Below, piece by piece: positions 37,710 through 47,561 of a DNA stretch of 64,000 nt (its first letter is position 1; every line of letters begins with the position of its first letter). The translations under genes and the position numbers were made by a program. Source of the stretch: Rhodobacter sp. CZR27 (GTDB lineage: Bacteria; Pseudomonadota; Alphaproteobacteria; Rhodobacterales; Rhodobacteraceae); NCBI RefSeq assembly GCF_002407205.1, contig NZ_CP023548.1, positions 520,501 to 584,500 on the forward strand, given 5' to 3'. The notes below the pieces were generated by a model, which worked only from the letters and a program-made list of their open reading frames with translations, made no database searches and was not told where the DNA came from.

Positions 37710-38900
37710 ATGGTGGCCGGCAAGCGCATTCTTCTGATCATCGGCGGCGGCATTGCCGCCTACAAGGCGCTGGACCTGATCCGCCGCCTGCGCGAGCGCG
37801 GCGCTGCGGTCACGCCGGTGATGACGCGATCAGCCGCGGAATTCGTGACCCCTCTGTCGGTGGCTGCCCTCGCGGGCGAGGCGGTCCATCAGGAGCTTTT
37901 CGACCTCACGCAGGAGGCCGAGATGGGGCACATCGCGCTGTCCCGCGTCGCCGACCTGATCGTGGTCGCGCCCGCGACGGCGGACCTGATGGCGCGGATG
38001 GCCGGGGGACGCGCCGAGGATCTTGCCTCGACGCTCCTGCTGGCCACGGATACGCGCGTGCTGCTCGCCCCGGCGATGAACGTCCGGATGTGGCAGCATC
38101 CGGCAACGCGCCGCAACCTTGCGACGTTGCAGAGAGACGGCGTGCTGACCGTCGGGCCGAACGAGGGCGACATGGCCTGCGGCGAGTTCGGTCCCGGCCG
38201 CATGGCCGAGCCGATGGAGATCCTTGCCGCCATCGAGCGTGCTCTGGCTGCCGGTCCGCTGGCCGGACGGCGGGTGCTGGTCACCTCGGGTCCCACGCAT
38301 GAGCCGATCGACCCGGTGCGCTACATCGCCAACCGGTCGTCGGGCGCGCAGGGCACGGCGCTGGCGGCGGCGCTGCGCGATCTCGGCGCACAGGTCGTCT
38401 TCGTCACCGGGCCGGCGAGCGTGCCTCCGCCGGCGGGGGTCGAGGTGGTCCGGGTCGAGACCGCGCGCGAGATGATGGCCGCCGTCGAGGCCGCGCTGCC
38501 TGTCGAGGCTGCGGTCTTCGCCGCGGCGGTGGCGGACTGGCGGGTGGCCAATGCCGCCGCCTCCAAGGTGAAGAAGGGCTCGGGCGGGCTTTCACTCGAC
38601 TTCGCCGAGAACCCGGACATCCTTGCCAGCGTCTCGCGCAGGGGCGAGGGGCGGCCGCGGCTGGTGGTGGGCTTCGCGGCCGAAACCGACGATGTCATTG
38701 CCCATGCCACCGCCAAGCGGGCGCGCAAGGGCTGCGACTGGATCGTGGCCAACGACGTTTCTCCGGCGACCGGCATCATGGGCGGCAGCGAGAACGCGGT
38801 GACGCTGATCACTGCCGAGGGTGCCGAGGACTGGCCGCGGATGGGCAAGGACGAGGTGGCCCGCAGGCTGGCGCGACGCATTGCGGATGCGCTGGGCTGA
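37710..38900 (+). CDS. coaBC: Phosphopantothenoylcysteine synthase/decarboxylase
   Basis: Bifunctional CoA-pathway enzyme of 396 residues. The N-terminal flavoprotein (CoaC, about 1-180) has LLIIGGGIAAYKALDLIRRL, the catalytic His in MGHIALSRVADLIVVAPATAD, LLAPAMNVRMW and the Cys of GDMACGEFGPGRMA. The C-terminal CoaB half has VTSGPTHEPIDPVRYIANRSSG and AVFAAAVADWRVA. It is followed 27 bases later by dut, a classic pairing. Confidence 0.97.
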   Translation: MVAGKRILLIIGGGIAAYKALDLIRRLRERGAAVTPVMTRSAAEFVTPLSVAALAGEAVHQELFDLTQEAEMGHIALSRVADLIVVAPATADLMARMAGGRAEDLASTLLLATDTRVLLAPAMNVRMWQHPATRRNLATLQRDGVLTVGPNEGDMACGEFGPGRMAEPMEILAAIERALAAGPLAGRRVLVTSGPTHEPIDPVRYIANRSSGAQGTALAAALRDLGAQVVFVTGPASVPPPAGVEVVRVETAREMMAAVEAALPVEAAVFAAAVADWRVANAAASKVKKGSGGLSLDFAENPDILASVSRRGEGRPRLVVGFAAETDDVIAHATAKRARKGCDWIVANDVSPATGIMGGSENAVTLITAEGAEDWPRMGKDEVARRLARRIADALG

Positions 38901-38927
38901 GGCGGAGCAGGCGAAGGGAAGAAGTCG

Positions 38928-39395
38928 ATGCGGCCGATCGTGCGGGTGATCCGGGAAAGCTGGGCGGACGCGGCGCTGCCGCTGCCCTCCTACGAGACGG
39001 CGGGCGCCGCGGGTGCGGACCTGCGCGCCAACCTGCCGCCCGAGGTCCGGGCCGAGGGGCTGCTGCTTCCGCCGATGCAGCGGGTGCTGGTGCCGACGGG
39101 CCTGCGCCTCGAGATCCCCGCGGGGTTCGAGGCCCAGATCCGGCCGCGCTCGGGGCTGGCGCTGAAGAACGGCATTTCGCTTCCGAACACGCCCGGCACC
39201 ATCGACAGCGACTATCGCGGGCCGCTCGGCGTGCTGCTGGTGAACCTGGGGGCCGAACCGTTCCGGATCGCGCATGGCGACCGGATCGCGCAGATGGTGG
39301 TGGCGCCGGTCGTGCAGGCGGGTTTCCAACTGGTCGATGACCTTGGCGAGACGGCGCGTGGCACAGGCGGCTTCGGCTCCACCGGGATCGCCTGA
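38928..39395 (+). CDS. dut: dUTP diphosphatase
   Basis: Trimeric dUTPase of 155 residues that hydrolyses dUTP to dUMP. All five motifs are present: [53 protein letters not shown] and the C-terminal [10 protein letters not shown] arm. It lies between coaBC and the MoeB-like gene, whose start overlaps its stop by one base. Confidence 0.97.
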   Translation: MRPIVRVIRESWADAALPLPSYETAGAAGADLRANLPPEVRAEGLLLPPMQRVLVPTGLRLEIPAGFEAQIRPRSGLALKNGISLPNTPGTIDSDYRGPLGVLLVNLGAEPFRIAHGDRIAQMVVAPVVQAGFQLVDDLGETARGTGGFGSTGIA

Positions 39396-40462
39396 TGCTG
39401 GCGGTTCTGGCGCTTGCGGCGGTGCTCTGGGGCCTCGGCTGGCTGCTGAGACTGCCCCTCTGGCTGAGGGTCGCCATGCTCGGCTTTCTCTGGCTCGGCG
39501 TCGTCTCGGCGCATGTCGTGCTGCCGGCGGCCCATCCGCTGCGGCTTGCCACCGGCGGCCGGGCAGAGCCATGGCTCGTGCTGGGGGGGCTTGCCGTTCT
39601 GGGGGCTTTCTACAGGATGGCGCTCGGCCGGCTCCGCCGCCGGGCGGCGACGCGGGTCGCGCCGGCGGCACAGGGCCTGTTCCGCCCGGACGAGCTGGAG
39701 CGCTACGCCCGCCACATCATGCTGCGCGAGGTGGGCGGCCCGGGACAGAAACGGCTGAAGGAGGCGCGCGTGCTGGTGATCGGCGCGGGCGGCCTCGGCT
39801 CGCCGGCGCTGCTTTATCTGGCGGCGGCGGGGGTCGGCACGATCGGGGTGATCGACGATGACCGGGTCGAAGGCTCGAACCTCCAGCGGCAGGTGATCCA
39901 TGCCGATGCCCGGATCGGCTGGCCCAAGGTGGCCTCGGCCGCGGCGGCGATGCGCGCGCTCAATCCCTTCGTCGAGGTGCGCCCCTACGAGCGGCGGCTG
40001 ACCGAGGAGATCGCGGCGGATCTCTTTGCCGACTACGACCTGATCCTCGACGGGACGGACAATTTCGACACGCGCTATCTGGCAAACCGGGTGGCGGTCG
40101 CGGCGAAAAAGCCGCTCATCTCCGGCGCGATCGCGCAGTGGGAGGGGCAGGTGAGCCTTTACGATCCCGCGCATGGCGGGCCCTGCTTCGAATGCACCTT
40201 CCCGGTGCGGCCGGCGCCGGGGCTGGTGCCGTCCTGCGCCGAGGCCGGCGTGATCGCGCCGCTGCCGGGGGTGGTGGGCTCGATCATGGCGGTAGAGGCG
40301 GTGAAGCACCTGACGGGGGCCGGGGCGACGCTGCGCGGCGCGCTTCTGATCTACGACGCGCTCTGGGGCGAGACGCGGCGAATCGTCCTGAAGCCGCGCG
40401 ATGGCTGCCCGGTCTGCGGCGGCCGGGGCGGGCGGCTGGACGGGGCGGCAGGCATCGCCTAG
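39395..40462 (+). CDS. moeB: Membrane-anchored MoeB/ThiF/HesA-family adenylyltransferase
   Basis: E1-like sulfur-carrier activating enzyme, 355 residues. The catalytic part (from about 95) has YARHIMLREVGGPGQKRL, the nucleotide loop VIGAGGLGSPALLYL, DDRVEGSNLQRQVIH, LILDGTDNFDTRYL, the Zn pair CFEC and CPVC, and a Cys in LVPSCAEAGV. The first 90 residues are unusual: two or three hydrophobic helices (LAVLALAAVLWGLGWLL, LVLGGLAVLGAF) before the enzyme, implying membrane attachment. MoeB adenylates MoaD; ThiF does the same for ThiS. Which carrier is used here is unknown. Confidence 0.9.
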   Translation: MLAVLALAAVLWGLGWLLRLPLWLRVAMLGFLWLGVVSAHVVLPAAHPLRLATGGRAEPWLVLGGLAVLGAFYRMALGRLRRRAATRVAPAAQGLFRPDELERYARHIMLREVGGPGQKRLKEARVLVIGAGGLGSPALLYLAAAGVGTIGVIDDDRVEGSNLQRQVIHADARIGWPKVASAAAAMRALNPFVEVRPYERRLTEEIAADLFADYDLILDGTDNFDTRYLANRVAVAAKKPLISGAIAQWEGQVSLYDPAHGGPCFECTFPVRPAPGLVPSCAEAGVIAPLPGVVGSIMAVEAVKHLTGAGATLRGALLIYDALWGETRRIVLKPRDGCPVCGGRGGRLDGAAGIA

Positions 40463-40501
40463 CCTGCCCGCAACGCACGACGGACACTGACGGAGATCGC
40501 C

Positions 40502-41281
40502 ATGCCTGCCCGCCTGCTGCTTGCGCTTGCCCTCCTTGCCCTGCCGGCCGCCGCCCGGGACCTGCCCGACCTGAACGGGCGCGCGGTGACGGTGGTGACC
40601 GAGAACGCCTATCCGCCGCTCCAGTTCATCGACGCCTCGGGCCATGCGGTCGGCTGGGAATACGACGCCATGGCCGAGATCGCGAAGCGGCTGGACCTGA
40701 AGGTGAGCTATGCCACGGCAGGCTGGGACGAGATGATCCCGGCGGTCTCGGAAGGCCGCTATGACATCGGCATGACCGGCATCACCATCCGCGAGGACCG
40801 CAAGGAGAAGGTCGATTTCTCCGATCCCTACATGCGGTCCGAGATGGTGCTGATGGTGCGCGGCGACGAGGACCGCTTCGACGACGCGGCCTCGTTCGCG
40901 GCCGACAGGACGCTGCGGATGGCGGCGCAGCCCGGCACGACACCGTTCTATGTCGGCGTCTACGAGATGCTGGACGGAGACGAGCACAACCCCCGGATCG
41001 TGCTGTTCGACACGTTCGGCGCCTCGGTGCAGGCGCTGCTGGCGGGCGAGGCCGATCTGGTGCTGACCGATGCCACGGCCGGTGCGGGCTATGTCGCAGG
41101 CTCGGAGGGCAAGCTGAAGATCGTGGGCGAGCCGGTCGGCACCGAGGAGTTCGGCTTCATCTTCCCCAAGGGCTCGGATCTGGTCGCGCCGGTGAACGCG
41201 GCACTTGCGTCGATGCGCGAGGACGGGACGCTGAAGGCGATCGACCGGAAGTGGTTCCTCGACTTCAAGATGAAGCAGTGA
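40502..41281 (+). CDS. Orphan amino-acid ABC transporter binding protein
   Basis: Family 3 periplasmic solute-binding protein of 259 residues with a signal peptide ending in LPAAARD. Signatures are [58 protein letters not shown] and [16 protein letters not shown]. It likely binds a polar amino acid. No permease or ATPase is adjacent, so it either feeds a transporter encoded elsewhere or acts as a sensor ligand protein. Confidence 0.88.
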   Translation: MPARLLLALALLALPAAARDLPDLNGRAVTVVTENAYPPLQFIDASGHAVGWEYDAMAEIAKRLDLKVSYATAGWDEMIPAVSEGRYDIGMTGITIREDRKEKVDFSDPYMRSEMVLMVRGDEDRFDDAASFAADRTLRMAAQPGTTPFYVGVYEMLDGDEHNPRIVLFDTFGASVQALLAGEADLVLTDATAGAGYVAGSEGKLKIVGEPVGTEEFGFIFPKGSDLVAPVNAALASMREDGTLKAIDRKWFLDFKMKQ

Positions 41282-41394
41282 GTCTGCCGGGGCAGGGGGT
41301 GCGCATGTGCTCCCATCTGATCCTCTGGCAGCCGCCCTCGGGGATGGACGGCACGCGATCCCGGCCCTAGCTTTGGCGGCGAAGGAGACCCGCC

Positions 41395-43413
41395 ATGACC
41401 AATCCGCTGCTTTCGCCCTGGACCTCGGCCTTCGAGCTGCCGCCCTTCGCCGTGATCCGTGACGAGGATTTTGCGCCCGCCTTCGACGCGGCCCTTGCCG
41501 AGGCACGGGCCAACATCGCGGCCATCGCGGAGAACCCCGAGCCTCCGAGCTTCGAAAACACCATCGCGGCGCTGGAACTGGCCGAGGAAAGCCTCGATCG
41601 CGTGGCGGGCGTCTTCTACAACCTCGCCGGCGCCGACAGCAACGAGGCGCGCGAGGCGCTGCAGCGCGAGCTTGCGCCGAAGATGTCGGCCTTCTCGTCC
41701 GAGGTGGTGAACAACCGCCCGCTGTTCCGGCGGATCGAGACGCTGTGGCAGGACCGTGACGCTTTGGGGCTCGAGCCCGAGCAGGCGCGGGTGCTGATGC
41801 TTTACCGGCGGATGTTCGTCCGCTCGGGCGCGGAGCTGGAGGGGGCAGAGGCCGAGCGGTTGACAGCCGTCAAGTCGCGCCTCGCGGTGCTGGGCACGAC
41901 CTTCGGCCAGAACCTGCTGGCCGACGAGCGCGAATGGATGATGCCGCTCCGGGAGGAGGATCTGGAGGGGCTACCCGATTTCGTCGTGGCGACGGCGCGC
42001 GCGGCGGGGGCCGAGCGCGGGGCGGAGGGGCCGGTCGTGACCCTGAACCGCTCGCTCATCGTGCCGTTCCTGCAGTTCTCGCCGCGGCGTGAGTTGCGCC
42101 GGCAGGCCTATGAGGCCTGGGTCGCGCGCGGCGCCAACGGCAACGCGAGCGACAACCGCGAGGTCGCCGCCGAGATCCTGCGCCTGCGCGAGGAGCGGGC
42201 GCGACTGCTCGGCTATCCAAGCTTCGCGGCCTACAAGCTCGAGACCGAGATGGCGAAGACGCCGGATGCGGTGCGCGACCTGCTGCTGCGGGTCTGGGCG
42301 CCCGCAAAGGTTCGCGCCGAAGCCGATGCCGAGGTGCTGGCGGCGATGATGCACAAGGACGGGATCAACGGCGATCTCGAACCCTGGGACTGGCGCTACT
42401 ACTCGCAGAAGCGCCGCGCGGCGGAACATGACCTCGACGAGGCGGCGCTGAAGCCCTACCTGTCGCTCGACCGCATGATCGAGGCTGCCTTCGACTGCGC
42501 CAATCGCCTGTTCGGGCTGGAGTTTCGCCCGCTCGACCTGCCCCTCTACCATCCCGATGTGCGCGCCTGGGAGGTGACGCGGAACGGGCGCCACATGGCG
42601 GTGTTCCTCGGCGACTACTTCGCCCGAGCCTCGAAGCGGTCGGGAGCCTGGTGCTCGACCATGCGGGGACAGAGGAAGCTGGGCGGCGAGCAGCGGCCCG
42701 TCGTGGTCAACGTGTGCAACTTCGCGAAGGGCGACCCCGCGCTGCTGTCCTGGGACGATGCGCGGACGCTGTTCCACGAGTTCGGCCACGCGCTGCACCA
42801 GATGCTGTCGGACGTGACCCATGGCTTCATCTCGGGCACCTCGGTCGCGCGCGACTTCGTGGAACTGCCGAGCCAGCTTTACGAGCACTGGCTGTCGGTG
42901 CCCGAGGTGCTGGAGCGTCACGCCCGCCACTGGCAGACCGGCGAGCCGATGCCCGAGGGGATGCGCAAGCGCCTGCTGGCCGCGTCGACCTACGACCAGG
43001 GCTTTGCCACGGTTGAGTTCGTGTCGTCGGCGATGGTGGACCTCGCGTTCCACGAAACCGCGGCGCCGGCCGATCCGATGGCGCGGCAGGCCGAGGTGCT
43101 GGAGGGCCTGGGCATGCCGCGCGCGATCCGGATGCGCCACGCGACGCCGCATTTCGCCCATGTCTTCTCGGGCGACGGATACTCGGCCGGCTACTACAGC
43201 TACATGTGGTCCGAGGTGATGGATGCCGACGCCTTCGCGGCTTTCGAGGAGGCAGGGGACCCGTTCGACCCCGAGATGGCGCGCAGGCTCGAGACGCATG
43301 TGCTCTCGGCCGGCGGCTCGCGCGAGGCGGAAGAGCTTTACACCGCCTTCCGCGGCCGGATGCCGGGGGTCGAGGCGCTGCTGAAGGGCCGGGGACTTCT
43401 CGACGCGGCCTGA
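41395..43413 (+). CDS. M3-family oligopeptidase (Dcp-like)
   Basis: Zinc metallopeptidase of 672 residues. The active site is TLFHEFGHALHQMLSDVTHGFISGTSVARDFVELPSQ (about residues 459-496), with the HEFGH zinc motif and downstream Glu. The N-terminal helical region (PSFENTIAALELAEESLDRV) and C-terminal AHVFSGDGYSAGYYSYMWSEVMDADAF are typical of oligopeptidase A/peptidyl-dipeptidase Dcp. It degrades short peptides in the cytoplasm; no signal peptide is present. Dcp versus PrlC cannot be settled from motifs alone. Confidence 0.93.
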   Translation: MTNPLLSPWTSAFELPPFAVIRDEDFAPAFDAALAEARANIAAIAENPEPPSFENTIAALELAEESLDRVAGVFYNLAGADSNEAREALQRELAPKMSAFSSEVVNNRPLFRRIETLWQDRDALGLEPEQARVLMLYRRMFVRSGAELEGAEAERLTAVKSRLAVLGTTFGQNLLADEREWMMPLREEDLEGLPDFVVATARAAGAERGAEGPVVTLNRSLIVPFLQFSPRRELRRQAYEAWVARGANGNASDNREVAAEILRLREERARLLGYPSFAAYKLETEMAKTPDAVRDLLLRVWAPAKVRAEADAEVLAAMMHKDGINGDLEPWDWRYYSQKRRAAEHDLDEAALKPYLSLDRMIEAAFDCANRLFGLEFRPLDLPLYHPDVRAWEVTRNGRHMAVFLGDYFARASKRSGAWCSTMRGQRKLGGEQRPVVVNVCNFAKGDPALLSWDDARTLFHEFGHALHQMLSDVTHGFISGTSVARDFVELPSQLYEHWLSVPEVLERHARHWQTGEPMPEGMRKRLLAASTYDQGFATVEFVSSAMVDLAFHETAAPADPMARQAEVLEGLGMPRAIRMRHATPHFAHVFSGDGYSAGYYSYMWSEVMDADAFAAFEEAGDPFDPEMARRLETHVLSAGGSREAEELYTAFRGRMPGVEALLKGRGLLDAA

Positions 43414-43460
43414 GTTTCGGGACTCGACAGGACCGGGGCGGCGGCGGATGCTGCAGGGGC

Positions 43461-43479
43461 ACGGGGCCGTGCGCCCCGT
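43461..43479 (+). terminator. Possible hairpin after the M3 peptidase gene
   Basis: ACGGGGC at 43461-43467 pairs with GCCCCGT at 43473-43479 (7 bp, 5-base loop), 48 bases past the peptidase stop and 30 before the lipocalin start. No T-run follows, so its role is uncertain. Confidence 0.3.
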
Positions 43480-43508
43480 CCGTGCTGCAACTGGATTCGG
43501 GAGGTTCG

Positions 43509-44027
43509 ATGAAACGCCTGCTTCTGCTTGGCATTCTTGCGCTCGCCGCCTGCGAGCGGCACGTGCCCTCGTCGCGCTGGCTGGGCGCGCCGTTCTTCCT
43601 CGACCCGGCGGTGCAGCCGGCCGACATCGCAGGCCTCTGGTACGAGGTGGCGCACTTCCCGGCGCCCTTCCAGCGCGGCTGCAGCCATACCACCGCCTAT
43701 TACCAGCCGCAGGCGGATGGCTCGATCGCGCTCCGGAACCGCTGCCAGGTGGGGGGCGAGATCCGCGAGATCACGGGCGTTGCGCGGGTTGCCGGGCCAG
43801 GCAAGCTGACCGTGCAGTTGCAGGGCGTGCCCTTCGGCGGCGACTACTGGATCCTCGGACAGTCGGCGGACGGCCGCATGCTGGTGGTGGGAACGCCCAC
43901 GCGGATCGCCGGCTGGGTGCTGCACCGCGATCGCCGCATCGATCCCGAGGAGTTCTACGCTGCGCGCTCGCTGTTCGAGCGCAGCGGCTATGATGCGGCG
44001 GCGCTGCAGCGGACCGACCAGCGTTGA
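43509..44027 (+). CDS. Lipocalin-family lipoprotein (Blc-like)
   Basis: Predicted outer-membrane lipoprotein of 172 residues with lipobox ILALAAC (lipidated Cys near 17). The lipocalin signature GLWYEVAHFPAPFQRGC is followed by TTAYYQPQADGSIALRN, GGDYWILGQSADGRMLVVGTP and RDRRIDPEEFYAARSLFERSGYD, matching bacterial Blc. It likely binds membrane lipids or lysophospholipids. The ATG at 43509 was chosen because the lipobox begins right after it, following GGGAGG. Confidence 0.88.
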   Translation: MKRLLLLGILALAACERHVPSSRWLGAPFFLDPAVQPADIAGLWYEVAHFPAPFQRGCSHTTAYYQPQADGSIALRNRCQVGGEIREITGVARVAGPGKLTVQLQGVPFGGDYWILGQSADGRMLVVGTPTRIAGWVLHRDRRIDPEEFYAARSLFERSGYDAAALQRTDQR

Positions 44028-44042
44028 GGCGGGGGTGCCGTC

Positions 44043-44065
44043 CGCGGGGGCATCGAACCCCCGCG
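44043..44065 (+). terminator. Hairpin after the lipocalin gene
   Basis: CGCGGGGG at 44043-44050 and CCCCCGCG at 44058-44065 form an 8-bp stem with a 7-base loop, 15 bases after the lipocalin stop. No T-tract, so only a possible terminator. Confidence 0.4.
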
Positions 44066-44258
44066 AACGGCGCTGCCGCGGAAGACGTCAAAGTCCGCGC
44101 GCCGGGGTCGGCGCACGGCCCGCTCCCGGTGTCTGGCGTGGAACGGCTGCGGTGATCCTGGGGTGCGGAGCCCGTCGCATCACCGGCGGTTCTGCCGGAA
44201 CGGGCGCGGTGGGCCGGGGCGTCCGGCTTGGGGAGCGGCTGGCTGAGGCGCGGGCGGC

Positions 44259-46685
44259 TCAGGTGCCGCGCGGCTTGGCGCGGGTGGTCGGCTCGGCCTC
44301 GGTCGGATCTTCCGGCCAGGGGTGGCGCGGGTAGCGGCCGCGCATGTCCCGGCGCACGTCCGCGTAGGAACTGGCCCAGAAGCCGGGCAGGTCCATCGTC
44401 ACCTGCACCGGGCGCTGGCCGGGCGAGAGCAGCGTGATCCGCAACGGCAGCCGCTTCGGCCCGACCGTGGGATGGGCCGTCACGCCGAACATCTCCTGCA
44501 GCCGGATCTCGATGCCGGGCGCCTCGCCCTCGTAATCGATCGGCACGCGGCGGCCGAGCGGGGTTTCGAAATGCGACGGCGCCAGGCGGTCGAGGAGTTG
44601 CCCGCCCTCCCAGCCGAGCCGCGCGCGCAGCGGCTCGGTCAGGTCGAGGGCGCGCAGGTCGGCCTCGGTCCGGCGCCCGCCGAGGAAGGGCAGCAGCCAG
44701 TCGGGATCGGCCAGCAGGGCCGCGTCCGACACATCCGGCAGGTCGGCGCCCTCGGCATGCAGCAGCGCGATCCGGGCGCGGAGGCGGCGGGCGGATGGGC
44801 TCCAGGGCAGGCCGATCTGGCGCAGGCCCTCGACGGCGGCGCGGGCCAGCGCCTCGGGCGGGGCATCGGGCCAGCTGCGGTCGTCGAGCACGAGGGCGCC
44901 CAGCATCTCCTGCCGCCGGGCGATCACCCGGCCCTCGCGACGCGACCACTCGCAGACCTCGCGCCAGCGGATCTGTGGGGCGAAAAGCTCGCGCAATTCG
45001 GATTCGGTGATGGCGGCGGCCTGCCGGACCTTCGCCTCGCGGGCATTGCCGTCGAGGTCGGTGGCGACGATCAGGCGGGCCCCCGACAGCGGCTGGCCCG
45101 GCTCCATCGCCGCGCCCTTGCCGGCCGACAGCACCCAGCGCGGGCTGTCGCCCTTGCGCCTGAGGCCGATCCGGTCGGGATAGGCCAGCGCCGCCATCTG
45201 GCCCGGCGAGAAGCCCGCATCGGGCGCGGACACCGAGCTCGCGAGCCGCCGGGCCTCGTCGCGGATGCGGGCGAGGGCGGCACGGTTCACCTCATGCGGA
45301 TGCTCGTCCGAGAACCGTTTCGGGTCGCGCAGGGCAGCAAGGCGCAGCGCGAGGTCCGGCGGCCCCTTCACCAGGTCGCGGTCGGCCATGAGCGCGGCGA
45401 GCGGTGCGGCCTGAGGCCCCGAGAGCGCCAGCATGTGGCCCACACGCGGATGCAGCGGCAGCCGCGCGAGCGCACGGCCGTGTTCGGTGATGCGGCCGTT
45501 CTCCAGCGCGCCCAGCCCTTCCAGCAGGGCGCGGGCCTCGGCCAGCACGCCGGGATGCGGCGGCGTGAGGAAGGCGAGGTCGCTGCTGCCCCAGACCGCC
45601 AGTTCCAGCGCGAGGCCGGTGAGGTCGGCGGCCTCGATCTCGGCAGGGGGAAAGGGCAGGAGCGCGCCTTCCTCGCCCTTCGTCCACATCCGGAAGCAGA
45701 TCCCCGGGGCCACGCGGCCGGCGCGACCGCGGCGCTGCTCGGCCTCGGCCCGCGTGACACGCTCGGTCACCAGCCGGGACATGCCGGAGTTGGGGTCGAA
45801 CCGCGCCCGCCGCGCCCGGCCGGCATCCACGACCACCCGGACGCCCGGAATGGTCAGCGAGGTTTCGGCGATCGAGGTCGCGAGGACGACCTTGCGGCGC
45901 TCGGATGGTGCGAGGGCCGCGCGCTGCGCGCCGAAGTCCATCGCGCCGAAGAGCGGGGCGACCTCGCAGCCCGGAAGGTCGAGCAGGCCCTGCACGCGCC
46001 GGATCTCGGCCTCGCCGGGCAGGAAGACCAGCATGTCGCCCTCGGTCTCGGCCAGCGCCTGCCGGACAATCGCCGCCACCTCCGGCTCGAGCCGCGCGCC
46101 GGGGGGCAGGGGCTTCGGCAGCCAGCGCGTCTCGACCGGGAAGGCGCGGCCCTCGGAGGTCACCACCGGGGCGTCCCCCATGAGGGCCGCCACCGGCGCG
46201 GCATCGAGGGTCGCCGACATCGCGACGAGCAGCAGATCCTCGCGCAGCGCGCCACGCACCTCCAGCGCCAGCGCAAGGCCGAGATCGGCGTTGAGGCTGC
46301 GCTCGTGGAACTCGTCGAAGATCAGCGCGCCGATGCTGTCGAGCGCGGGGTCGTCCTGGATCATCCGGGTCAGGATGCCCTCGGTCACCACCTCGATCCG
46401 GGTGGCGCGCGAGACCTTCGCCTCGCCGCGGATGCGGTAGCCGACGGTCTGGCCCACCGCCTCGCCCCGCGTCGCGGCCATCCGCTCGGCCGCCGCCCGC
46501 GCGGCCAGCCGCCGCGGCTCCAGCAGGATGATGCGGCCCTCGCAGAGGCCGGCGTCCAGCATCGCCAGCGGCACGCGCGTGGTCTTGCCCGCGCCCGGCG
46601 GCGCCTGAAGCACCGCCATGCGGCTTCTGCGCAGCGCGGCCACCAGTTCGGGCAGCGCGGCGTCGATCGGAAGGGTCTCGCTCAT
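44259..46685 (-). CDS. hrpB: ATP-dependent helicase HrpB
   Basis: DEAH-like RNA helicase of 808 residues. Motifs are QAPPGAGKTTRVPLAML (I), TEGILTRMIQDD, LIFDEFHERSLNADLGLAL (II), VAMSATLDAAPVA (III), VVDAGRARRARFDPNSGMSRL and QRRGRAGRVAPGICFRMW (VI). HA2/OB regions and the HrpB C-terminal domain (RKGDSPRWVLSAGKGA, LPLRITLLSPGQRPVQVTMDLPGFW) follow. The cellular role of HrpB is poorly known. The convergent lipocalin gene ends 231 bases away. Confidence 0.95.
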   Translation of the reverse strand: MSETLPIDAALPELVAALRRSRMAVLQAPPGAGKTTRVPLAMLDAGLCEGRIILLEPRRLAARAAAERMAATRGEAVGQTVGYRIRGEAKVSRATRIEVVTEGILTRMIQDDPALDSIGALIFDEFHERSLNADLGLALALEVRGALREDLLLVAMSATLDAAPVAALMGDAPVVTSEGRAFPVETRWLPKPLPPGARLEPEVAAIVRQALAETEGDMLVFLPGEAEIRRVQGLLDLPGCEVAPLFGAMDFGAQRAALAPSERRKVVLATSIAETSLTIPGVRVVVDAGRARRARFDPNSGMSRLVTERVTRAEAEQRRGRAGRVAPGICFRMWTKGEEGALLPFPPAEIEAADLTGLALELAVWGSSDLAFLTPPHPGVLAEARALLEGLGALENGRITEHGRALARLPLHPRVGHMLALSGPQAAPLAALMADRDLVKGPPDLALRLAALRDPKRFSDEHPHEVNRAALARIRDEARRLASSVSAPDAGFSPGQMAALAYPDRIGLRRKGDSPRWVLSAGKGAAMEPGQPLSGARLIVATDLDGNAREAKVRQAAAITESELRELFAPQIRWREVCEWSRREGRVIARRQEMLGALVLDDRSWPDAPPEALARAAVEGLRQIGLPWSPSARRLRARIALLHAEGADLPDVSDAALLADPDWLLPFLGGRRTEADLRALDLTEPLRARLGWEGGQLLDRLAPSHFETPLGRRVPIDYEGEAPGIEIRLQEMFGVTAHPTVGPKRLPLRITLLSPGQRPVQVTMDLPGFWASSYADVRRDMRGRYPRHPWPEDPTEAEPTTRAKPRGT

Positions 46686-46724
46686 GCGGCCGTTATGGCC
46701 GTGCCACGCGCGCCGCGCCAGAGC

Positions 46725-47435
46725 CTAGCGGCGGCGCAGCGTCGCCTGGCCATAGATCGTGTCGGCCGTCACCCGCACGGCGCGCATCCGGCCCTCATCG
46801 GTCGGCGCGAAGCTGACCACGAAGGGGAAGCGCGACTTCTCGGCCAGATCCTCCTTCGAATAGCCCGCCACGCGGCGGAACTCGCCCTTGCAGGTCACGC
46901 CGGTTTCGGAGGGCGTGGGCTCGCCGAGGGCCACCCGCGTCAGCCGCCGCCCGTCGAAGATGTCGAGCGACAGCCGGCACTCCTCGCCCGGAGCGGTGTC
47001 GCGCAGCGCGGCGTAGAGCGCGCTCAGGGGATCGACCGTGCCGCGCTGCTCTTGCGCCTCGATGTCGTAGGAGCGGCGCTTGCGCTGCGGCACGCTGCGC
47101 TCCACCGCGGGGACGCCGTTGGTCCATGTGAGGATCGTCTCGCGGCGATCGTCGCCCCGGGCGGCGCGCTCGCTGTAGGTCGCGGCCGCCGGCGTGCGGC
47201 CCTGGATCGAGCCCCGCGCGGCCACGTCGTAGCGTGTGGTCTTGAACATGCCGATCAGCCCGCCGCTTTCCAGCCTGCCGTTGACGGCATAGCGGCCGTC
47301 CTGTTCCTCGGCGCTGAACGAGAGCGTCCCCGCCCGCATGCCGCGCAGCATCAGGTCGAACACCGCCTCGTCCGTTCCCGCGCTGGCCGGCGCCGCCAGC
47401 AGAAGCGTCAGTGCCATGATCCCGAGCCTGCCCAT
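46725..47435 (-). CDS. DUF3108-type exported protein
   Basis: A 236-residue periplasmic protein with signal peptide GIMALTLLLAAPASAG. The body (TDEAVFDLMLRGMRAGTLSFSAEEQDGRYAVNGRLESGGLIGMF) has the repeated beta-strand pattern of DUF3108, and GEECRLSLDIFDGRRLTRVAL follows. Function unknown. ATG 47435 follows GAGGGT; ATG 47447 four codons upstream is an alternative. It lies 39 bases upstream of hrpB on the same strand. Confidence 0.75.
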   Translation of the reverse strand: MGRLGIMALTLLLAAPASAGTDEAVFDLMLRGMRAGTLSFSAEEQDGRYAVNGRLESGGLIGMFKTTRYDVAARGSIQGRTPAAATYSERAARGDDRRETILTWTNGVPAVERSVPQRKRRSYDIEAQEQRGTVDPLSALYAALRDTAPGEECRLSLDIFDGRRLTRVALGEPTPSETGVTCKGEFRRVAGYSKEDLAEKSRFPFVVSFAPTDEGRMRAVRVTADTIYGQATLRRR

Positions 47436-47561
47436 GCGAACCCTCATCCTGTCGCAACCTGCCCTCTGGAATATCCCGGGAAGAGAGGGCAAAACAGCCC
47501 CGCATCGCCGCGGCACGCTGACATTCGCGTCAAGCGGCGCGGAACCCTGCCGGAGCGTACG

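Noticed and set aside
44322..47561. Plus-strand open frame running 1,080 codons into meaB
   Set aside because: This part is antisense to hrpB and the DUF3108-like gene; only the last 323 codons from 47562 match MeaB.
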